Shown one piece after another: positions 1-4,839 of a stretch of DNA of 6,512 nucleotides; the first letter of the stretch is position 1, and every line of letters begins with the position of its first letter. Under the pieces are notes generated by a model, which was not told the origin of the DNA, did no database searches, and saw only the letters and a program-made list of their open reading frames with translations. This stretch comes from JADFRG01 sp964590515 (GTDB lineage: Bacteria; Chloroflexota; Anaerolineae; Anaerolineales; E44-bin32). The translations under genes were made by a program, and so were the position numbers. The DNA lies in NCBI GenBank assembly GCA_964590515.1, contig CAZPZD010000072.1:1-6512 (forward strand), given 5' to 3'.

Positions 1-257
1 AGCAGCTCCCCCTCCAGGTCTCCAGGGGCCCCGGACGCCAGCTCCCGCAAGATGGTCAGGCGCAGCGAAACGAACTTCCCAATCAGATTGTCGGATCGGT
101 AGTTTGGACTCAGGCCGGAGAGCAAGGAGCGAGGCAGGACGATTTGGGCCTGTGCGGCTGGCGAGGCGAAAAGCGGGATCAGCAGCCACAGGATTGTAGC
201 TACCGCGAATACGGTGAGTCCGTTGACCAGCCAATTGGAAGTTGACTTGGCCCGCAC
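1..257 (-). CDS. Exported protein of unknown function, N-terminal part (3' end outside window)
   Basis: Reading the minus strand from GTG at 257 gives 85 codons open to the window edge. A stop codon (TAA, 260-258) lies directly before the GTG, so this is the earliest possible start, and an AAAAGGG ribosome-binding sequence lies 6 nt upstream. The product begins with a short basic region (VRAK), then a hydrophobic stretch at about residues 9-32 ending in an Ala-x-Ala site (SPAAQAQ). This fits a Sec signal peptide cleaved near residue 37, or an N-terminal anchor. The visible mature part (about 48 residues) starts QIVLPRSLLSGLSPNYRSDN and continues with a likely amphipathic helix rich in Leu and Arg, then an acidic stretch. 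I recognise no family from this fragment. The gene is transcribed divergently from the glycosidase gene. That it is coding and exported is fairly sure; its function is unknown. Confidence 0.7.
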   Translation of the reverse strand, partial: MRAKSTSNWLVNGLTVFAVATILWLLIPLFASPAAQAQIVLPRSLLSGLSPNYRSDNLIGKFVSLRLTILRELASGAPGDLEGEL

Positions 258-263
258 TTACAG

Positions 264-270
264 CCCTTTT
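264..270 (-). promoter_or_regulatory. Ribosome-binding site of the minus-strand exported-protein gene
   Basis: The minus strand reads AAAAGGG, ending 6 nt before the GTG start at 257. It is a moderate Shine-Dalgarno match and is the evidence that decides for the GTG start, together with the in-frame TAA directly before it. Confidence 0.5.
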
Positions 271-299
271 CGGTTCGTCTCGCCCAGGAATTGGCCCCC

Positions 300-328
300 A
301 TCCTAACCGATAAGGGGTCACCCTACAA
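300..328 (-). promoter_or_regulatory. Candidate sigma-70-type promoter for the minus-strand gene
   Basis: On the minus strand TTGTAG (328-323) and TAGGAT (305-300) are separated by exactly 17 nt. They match the -35 and -10 consensus at 3 of 6 and 4 of 6 positions. The inferred start point is about 35 nt before the GTG at 257. A small dyad, AGGG-N4-CCCT (313-324), lies in and next to the spacer and could be an operator or chance. The call rests on spacing and position only. Confidence 0.3.
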
Positions 329-360
329 TCTGCTTGCGCAGTGCTCCGGTACTAGGGGGC

Positions 361-365
361 GGAGG
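361..365 (+). promoter_or_regulatory. Strong Shine-Dalgarno sequence in front of an out-of-frame ATG
   Basis: GGAGG lies 5 nt before an ATG at 371, the best ribosome-binding arrangement in the window. That ATG opens a 65-codon frame (371-568) which overlaps the glycosidase signal peptide in another frame and has no protein-like features. The glycosidase ATG at 399 is 33 nt from this sequence, too far to use it directly. It may be a chance match, a leader-peptide signal, or a trace of a one-base error near 395-398. Confidence 0.3.
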
Positions 366-377
366 ATTGAATGCAAT

Positions 378-383
378 TAGACT
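378..383 (+). promoter_or_regulatory. Candidate -10 box (TAGACT) before the glycosidase gene
   Basis: TAGACT fits TANNNT and ends 15 nt before the ATG at 399, so transcription would start about 8-10 nt before the start codon. I see no matching -35 element. The call gains weight only because similar boxes lie 15-19 nt before two other starts in the window. Confidence 0.22.
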
Positions 384-398
384 ACCTTGGGACTCCCC

Positions 399-1925
399 AT
401 GAGACTGCGCATCCCAGTAGTTTTCCTGCTCTGGTCATTTGCTTTGCTCCGCCCGACCGGGGCTGCGCTCTCGGCCCCGGAGTGGGCACCCGTGGCGGAC
501 GGCATCCAGTACCAGCAGTTCACGCTGCCCGGTCCGAACCAGGCCTACGTGGCTCGAATGGACCGTAGCCAAGGAAACCTCGTCGTTGACAGCCTCCTGG
601 CACAAGGCAATCTCTACGAGGGGACCGAGGCGGTCAGCGGGATGGCTCGCCGCTACGACGGCTCGGTTGTTCCCTCCGCGGGATCGTGGAACACGTTGGG
701 CCGAGTTGCGGTCGCGATCAATGGGATCTTTTATGACCCGGAGACTGGGATTCCGGAGACCGGGATGATTCAGTCGGGTTGGTACATCAAGCGCTTTGAT
801 GACCTCGGAGGCGGCAGCGGCTTCGCCTGGAAATCCGATGGCTCGGCCTTTGTCGGCGGCTGTGCCTACCACGACGCCGACAAGCAGCTGGTCAACTTCA
901 TTGACCGCGGCCGAACTATGGAGATCGCTGGGATCAACGTCGAACAATCCCACGATGGGCTTGTGGTGTACACACCGCAATACGACGCCAACACCCACAC
1001 ATCAGACGGCGGAGTCGAGGTCTCGGTCGAGATGACTCGCCCGGCAGGCATCACCCCGGCCCCCCAAATGACGTATGGAACGATTCGAGGGATCCGGGAT
1101 GGCTGGGGTTCCACTTGGATTCGGTTCGATCACATTGTGCTTTCGGCCCGTGGAGAGGCCGGCCGGCGACTCCTCGAGAGTGTGGGGATCGGTGAACGGG
1201 TGGGGTTGTCGCAGCAGATCACTCATCTCGAGACCGACTGCCAGACCGCGGCGAACCGGGACTGGTCCAATACCTTCGCCAGCATCGGCGGGAGTTTCAA
1301 CTTCCTCAAGGAGTCGGAAATTCAGAGCTTTGAAGACAATCTGGGGGCTGTGCAGCGGAATCCACGCACAGTGGTGTGTTTCAACGATGAATTCATCTAC
1401 TTCGTCGTCGTGGACGGAAGGCAACCCGGGTACAGCATCGGCATGACGACCGATGAGCTGGGCCGGTTCTGCCTGGACACCCTGGAGGCCGAGTGGGGAA
1501 TCAATCAGGATGGAGGGGGTTCCTCGACCATGTGGGTCGACGGCAGAGTCGTGAATCGGCCGTCGGATGGTCAGGAACGGTTGGTGGCGAACGGTCTGGC
1601 GATGGTTGCACTCGAGCCGCTGGACCGCTCTACCGTCTTCCACCCCGGCGATCCGATCCTGACCATCGCTCCGGCCACGGTCCGCTTAGGGCCCGGCGAT
1701 AACTACGCCGTGATTGCCACCGTCCCTCAGGATGCGAGCGGCGTCATCCTGCCGCACCTGAATGGCTTGAACGGGGTCTTTGCCAAAGGCGTGTACTGGT
1801 GGCGGGTGGCATTTGATGGCGCTCAGGGCTGGGTATCCCAAGACGACATGTACGACGGCATGGGTTGGGCAGGCAGCCTGAAAACCGTCCACGACAAACT
1901 GCTTCGCATCTGGGACGACGGCTAG
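399..1925 (+). CDS. Secreted phosphodiester glycosidase (NAGPA/EpsL family) with C-terminal SH3b domain
   Basis: The 508-residue product has a signal peptide (residues 1 to about 24: MRLR, then a hydrophobic core to FALL). A phosphodiester glycosidase domain (PF09992, COG4632 EpsL-like) follows at about residues 30-410. Family marks are INGIFYD (107-113), a YTPQYD segment, RNPRTVVCFND, VVVDGRQPGYSIGM, and the diagnostic NQDGGGSSTMWVDG followed by NRPSDGQER (DGGGSST at 371-377). Residues 424-482 look like a bacterial SH3 domain: VRLGPGDNYAVIA, then WWRVAFDG and GWVS. Relatives include the mammalian uncovering enzyme that removes GlcNAc from phosphodiesters, and bacterial proteins linked to exopolysaccharide. 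The SH3b suggests binding to cell wall or glycan; the real substrate is unknown. I chose ATG 399 over TTG 387 because it begins a normal signal peptide and has a weak GGGA 6 nt upstream. An in-frame TAG at 378 limits any extension. Confidence 0.9.
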   Translation: MRLRIPVVFLLWSFALLRPTGAALSAPEWAPVADGIQYQQFTLPGPNQAYVARMDRSQGNLVVDSLLAQGNLYEGTEAVSGMARRYDGSVVPSAGSWNTLGRVAVAINGIFYDPETGIPETGMIQSGWYIKRFDDLGGGSGFAWKSDGSAFVGGCAYHDADKQLVNFIDRGRTMEIAGINVEQSHDGLVVYTPQYDANTHTSDGGVEVSVEMTRPAGITPAPQMTYGTIRGIRDGWGSTWIRFDHIVLSARGEAGRRLLESVGIGERVGLSQQITHLETDCQTAANRDWSNTFASIGGSFNFLKESEIQSFEDNLGAVQRNPRTVVCFNDEFIYFVVVDGRQPGYSIGMTTDELGRFCLDTLEAEWGINQDGGGSSTMWVDGRVVNRPSDGQERLVANGLAMVALEPLDRSTVFHPGDPILTIAPATVRLGPGDNYAVIATVPQDASGVILPHLNGLNGVFAKGVYWWRVAFDGAQGWVSQDDMYDGMGWAGSLKTVHDKLLRIWDDG

Positions 1926-1938
1926 CCGCCGCTTCCCA

Positions 1939-1958
1939 CCCGCCCACAGTCAGGCGGG
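1939..1958 (+). terminator. GC-rich hairpin after the glycosidase gene (possible terminator without T-tract)
   Basis: CCCGCC (1939-1944) and GGCGGG (1953-1958) form a perfect 6-bp stem with an 8-nt loop, beginning 14 nt after the TAG. No run of T follows (the next bases are ccaagcccc), so it is not a classical intrinsic terminator. It may slow polymerase or protect the mRNA 3' end, and it is the only structure I see between the two genes. Confidence 0.3.
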
Positions 1959-1982
1959 CCAAGCCCCTCAATCGAAGACAAG

Positions 1983-1988
1983 TACAAT
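1983..1988 (+). promoter_or_regulatory. Candidate -10 box (TACAAT) before the GcvT-like gene
   Basis: TACAAT differs from TATAAT at one position and ends 19 nt before the ATG at 2008, giving an inferred 5' leader of about 13 nt. The expected -35 window has no TTGACA-like sequence. No Shine-Dalgarno is present in the C-rich stretch before the ATG, which fits a short-leader transcript. Confidence 0.3.
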
Positions 1989-2007
1989 TCGACTCGGCCC
2001 TGGCCCC

Positions 2008-3234
2008 ATGCCGATTCCGTCACCCTTCCACCCCATTACCTCAACCCTGTGTCAGAGCAATGAGTGGCGAGAGTGGTCTGGCTACCTTGCCGCAGTGACC
2101 TACGATCACACCCACGTACGGGAGTATTTTGCCATCCGCAACAGCGCCGCGCTGATCGACGTGTCGCCGCTCTTCAAGTATGACCTGCGTGGGCCCCAAG
2201 CCGAGCATTTGGTCGGTCGGATCGTTACTCGCGACGTTTCCAAGTGTCGCCTCGGCCAAATCCTGTACACCCCCTGGTGCGACGACGATGGTAAGGTGAT
2301 CGACGACGGGACAGTTTGGAAACTCGCCCCGGACCACTTCCGGATTACGGCCGCCGACCCAAGCCTGCGTTGGTTCCAGGACTGCGGGCACCGGCTGGAG
2401 GTTGAGGTGGAGGATGTTTCGGATCGAGTGGCCGCCGTCGCAATACAGGGTCCGAGCTCGCGGGAGATCCTGCGGCGTGCTGCCGGCGCCGAAGATCTCG
2501 ATACGCTCGGCTATTACCACCTGACCCATGGTGAGATCGGCAGCGCGCCGGTGACCATTACCCGCACCGGGTACACCGGCGATCTGGGTTACGAAATCTG
2601 GCTCGATCCCTCCGAGGCCGTCTCCGTGTGGCGGCGGCTGATGGCTGCCGGCGAAGGTTATGGTCTCCTGCCGGCTGGTCTTGCCGCGCTGGACCTGGCC
2701 AGGCTGGAAGCTGGCCTACTCTTGATCGAGGTCGACTACATTTCCAGCCTTAAGGCGCTGACCGAGGGCCGGAAATCCTCCCCCTTCGAGCTCGGCCTGG
2801 GATGGGCAGTGGCATTGAAAGCGGGCAAGTTCGTCGGGCGCCGGGCGTTGCTCGATGAGACGCATCGTGGCTCGACCTGGGCTCTGGTGGGTCTGGCGGT
2901 GGCCTGGTCTGACCTCGATCGGCTCTTCGGGCGGCACGACCTGCCCGCTCAGGTCGCCGGCCGCGCTTCCCGCCTCGCGGCGCCGATCTACCGACGGGGG
3001 AGGCAGATCGGTCAGGCGACCAGCATGGGGTTCTCTCCGCTGCTGAAGAGATTTATCGCCCTGGCCAGCCTCGAGCGCGAACAGGCCGGGTTGGGATCCC
3101 TCGTCGAGCTCGAGATGACCGTCGACTATCAGCGAGAGCGGGTTCCGGCTCGGATCGTGCCCAAGCCGTTCTATGATCCTCCCCACAAGCGGGGGGGGAC
3201 CCGGCCCAGACCCGCGGCCCACTCGACCCGATGA
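2008..3234 (+). CDS. GcvT-like folate-binding aminomethyltransferase-family protein
   Basis: The 408-residue product matches the T-protein fold of the glycine cleavage system. An N-terminal GcvT domain spans about 30-285 (IRNSAALIDVSPLFKYDLRG; GKVIDDGTV at 95-103, where T-proteins carry the catalytic aspartate region; RTGYTGDLGYEIW at 186-198). A C-terminal barrel domain follows at about 290-395 (GKFVGRRALL, then SPLLKRFIALASL, then VPARIVPKPFYDPPHKR). It also resembles the GcvT-like halves of sarcosine and dimethylglycine dehydrogenases, so it need not act on glycine; no gcvH or gcvP is visible here. Its TGA overlaps the next gene's ATG, indicating coupling to the FAD oxidoreductase. The start is the first ATG, and MPIPSPFHP is a typical opening for this group; no Shine-Dalgarno is visible. 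The last 13 residues follow an eight-G tract and look unlike family sequence. The family call is sure; the methyl donor is not known. Confidence 0.9.
   Translation: MPIPSPFHPITSTLCQSNEWREWSGYLAAVTYDHTHVREYFAIRNSAALIDVSPLFKYDLRGPQAEHLVGRIVTRDVSKCRLGQILYTPWCDDDGKVIDDGTVWKLAPDHFRITAADPSLRWFQDCGHRLEVEVEDVSDRVAAVAIQGPSSREILRRAAGAEDLDTLGYYHLTHGEIGSAPVTITRTGYTGDLGYEIWLDPSEAVSVWRRLMAAGEGYGLLPAGLAALDLARLEAGLLLIEVDYISSLKALTEGRKSSPFELGLGWAVALKAGKFVGRRALLDETHRGSTWALVGLAVAWSDLDRLFGRHDLPAQVAGRASRLAAPIYRRGRQIGQATSMGFSPLLKRFIALASLEREQAGLGSLVELEMTVDYQRERVPARIVPKPFYDPPHKRGGTRPRPAAHSTR
3178..3198 (+). other. Eight-G homopolymer in a hairpin at the end of the GcvT-like gene
   Basis: Positions 3191-3198 are eight G in a row, read as CGG GGG GGG. 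This contains the register G_GGG_GGG, which allows -1 slippage. CCTCCCC (3178-3184) can pair with GGGGGGG (3191-3197) around a 6-nt loop, 7 pairs including one G-T. No T-tract follows, so it is not a normal terminator. A -1 shift here enters the frame of the downstream oxidoreductase with no stop codon before its ATG. The tract is also a typical site of sequencing error. Confidence 0.6.
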
Positions 3235-4823
3235 GCAAAGAGCATGACGTGATTGTAGTGGGGGCCGGGCACAACGGCCTGGTCGCCGCGGCCTATCTCG
3301 CCCGGGCCGGACTGAATGTGCTGGTGCTGGAACGGCGGCCGATGGTGGGTGGCGCGACTGTGACCGAGGAAGTTTTCCCGGGATTCCAATACTCGGTGTT
3401 TTCTTATGTTGTCAGCATTCTGCGGCCCGAGATCATCCAGGATCTCGAACTGCCCCGGCACGGTCTGACTTTGCTCCCCCTCGCCAGCACGCTGACCCCG
3501 TTGCCCAATGGAGATCGCCTTTTCCGCGACGACGACCATTATCGGACCCTCCGGGAAATCGCTAGACATTCGCGGCGCGACGCCGAAGCCTATGAGGAAT
3601 ATGGCAGAGCCATGTATTTCATGGCGAAGGCGGTCAAGCCGATTCTGGGTCTGGCCCCCCCCGATCCGACTTCGCTCAACCCCGCAGAGCTGCTCCGTTT
3701 GGCGCGGTTGGCCCAAGGAATGCTCGGCATCGGCACCCAAAACCTCCACACATTCATCAAGCTGATGACCATGAGCGCGGCCGACTTCTTGGACGAGTGG
3801 TTTGAGAATGACCCGCTCAAAGCCACCATGTCCGCCAGCGGGATCATTGGGACATTCCTCGGTCCCCGCTCCCCGGGCACTGCCTACGTTTTGCTCCACC
3901 ACTATATGGGGGAGATTGATGGAGTCTTTCGAGCCTGGGGCTTTGCTAAAGGCGGGACGGGGAGCCTGTCAGGCGCCATCGCCAGAGCCGCCGAAGCGTT
4001 TGGTGCCTTGATCGAGACCGGCTCCCCGGTCTCAGAGGTTGTGGTCAAAGCTGGAAAGGCTGTCGGGGTCGTTCTGGAGAACGGCACCGAGCACCGGGCG
4101 CGAGTGGTCATCTCGAGCCTCGATCCTCGGAAGACATTCACGGAGCTGATCCGGCCAGACCTGTTGCCAGACTCGTTTATCGCCGACCTGCGGCGCTTCC
4201 AGTTCAACGGCTCCTCTGGCAAGCTGAATCTGGCCCTCGACGCGGCCCCTGAATTCGCCTGCTGGCCGGGAGCAGGCCCCCATCTGCGCGGGGCCATCTC
4301 AATTAGCCCGAGCATCGACTACCTCGAGCACGCCTACGACGAGGCGAAGTACGGTGGGTTCTCGAGCAAGCCATATATCGATATCGTGATCCCTTCTATG
4401 ATCGATCCGAGCATGGCGCCTCCCGGCAAGCACGTCATGTCCTGCTTCGTCCAGTACGCCTCGTATCACCTGAAGGATGGCAGCTGGCCCGAACGACGGG
4501 AGGCCTTCGGCGACGCCGTGATCGATACCCTGTCGGAGTACATCCCAAACCTTAAAGACATCCTGCTCCATCGGCAGGTATTGACCCCCCTGGACATCGA
4601 ACAGATGACCGGGCTCAGCGAAGGCAACATCTTCCAGGGTGAGCTCAGTCTCTCGCAGCTTTTCTTTCTCCGCCCTGCTCCAGGCTATGCGCGATATCGC
4701 ACTCCGATTCGCCAGTACTACCAGTGTGGTTCGGGCACCCACCCCGGTGGCGGCATCACTGGCGCCCCGGGTAGGCTGGCCGCCCTCCAGGTCCTGAAGG
4801 ACTGGGGTCGATTGCGCATATAA
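3231..4823 (+). CDS. PYROXD2/CrtI-like FAD-dependent oxidoreductase
   Basis: The 530-residue product has an N-terminal Rossmann dinucleotide-binding motif (VIVVGAGHNGL, GAGHNG at 11-16), the ribose-binding acidic residue at the end of the second strand (VLVLERR, Glu34) and GGATVTEE at 40-47. This is typical of the phytoene desaturase/amine oxidase superfamily. The C-terminal FAD segment GSGTHPGGGITGAPGR is intact. Overall it most resembles PYROXD2-type proteins rather than true carotenoid desaturases, and no crtB or other carotenoid gene is nearby. The length is close to family members (human PYROXD2 is about 580 residues with its mitochondrial leader). The substrate is not established. The ATG overlaps the TGA of the GcvT-like gene (ATGA, 3231-3234) with no Shine-Dalgarno of its own, so it is probably translated by reinitiation from that gene. 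I infer that the two act together on an amine or N-methyl substrate. Confidence 0.9.
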   Translation: MSKEHDVIVVGAGHNGLVAAAYLARAGLNVLVLERRPMVGGATVTEEVFPGFQYSVFSYVVSILRPEIIQDLELPRHGLTLLPLASTLTPLPNGDRLFRDDDHYRTLREIARHSRRDAEAYEEYGRAMYFMAKAVKPILGLAPPDPTSLNPAELLRLARLAQGMLGIGTQNLHTFIKLMTMSAADFLDEWFENDPLKATMSASGIIGTFLGPRSPGTAYVLLHHYMGEIDGVFRAWGFAKGGTGSLSGAIARAAEAFGALIETGSPVSEVVVKAGKAVGVVLENGTEHRARVVISSLDPRKTFTELIRPDLLPDSFIADLRRFQFNGSSGKLNLALDAAPEFACWPGAGPHLRGAISISPSIDYLEHAYDEAKYGGFSSKPYIDIVIPSMIDPSMAPPGKHVMSCFVQYASYHLKDGSWPERREAFGDAVIDTLSEYIPNLKDILLHRQVLTPLDIEQMTGLSEGNIFQGELSLSQLFFLRPAPGYARYRTPIRQYYQCGSGTHPGGGITGAPGRLAALQVLKDWGRLRI

Positions 4824-4824
4824 T
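4819..4824 (+). promoter_or_regulatory. Consensus -10 box (TATAAT) across the stop codon of the oxidoreductase gene
   Basis: A perfect TATAAT overlaps the TAA at 4821-4823 and ends 15 nt before the ATG at 4840. At 17-18 nt spacing only TGAAGG-like sequence is found, so a -35 element is weak. The inferred leader is about 9 nt. It could give the VWA gene its own transcription in addition to read-through from the upstream pair. Confidence 0.35.
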
Positions 4825-4839
4825 ATTCGCCGTCCGTCC

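Noticed and set aside
371..568. 65-codon plus-strand frame with a strong Shine-Dalgarno
   Set aside because: The peptide has no protein-like pattern and overlaps the glycosidase signal peptide in another frame. I kept the Shine-Dalgarno as a signal but did not call a gene.
1002..1643. Minus-strand open frame of 213 codons
   Set aside because: It is fully opposite the diagnostic motifs of the glycosidase and its translation shows no recognisable family.
3203..3219. Stem GGCC/GGCC downstream of the G tract as a frameshift-stimulating structure
   Set aside because: Four pairs around a 9-nt loop are too weak to claim as a stimulator.
2008..3234. gcvT of a glycine cleavage operon
   Set aside because: No gcvH or gcvP accompanies it and its partner is a flavin oxidoreductase, so the specific symbol is not justified.
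3171..3902. Minus-strand open frame of 243 codons
   Set aside because: It lies opposite the strongly supported oxidoreductase gene, has low-complexity composition typical of the antisense of GC-rich coding DNA, and shows no domain.
3231..4823. Carotenoid desaturase (crtI) as the name of the oxidoreductase
   Set aside because: The Rossmann and FAD motifs are shared across the superfamily, but the overall sequence is PYROXD2-like and there are no carotenoid genes nearby.
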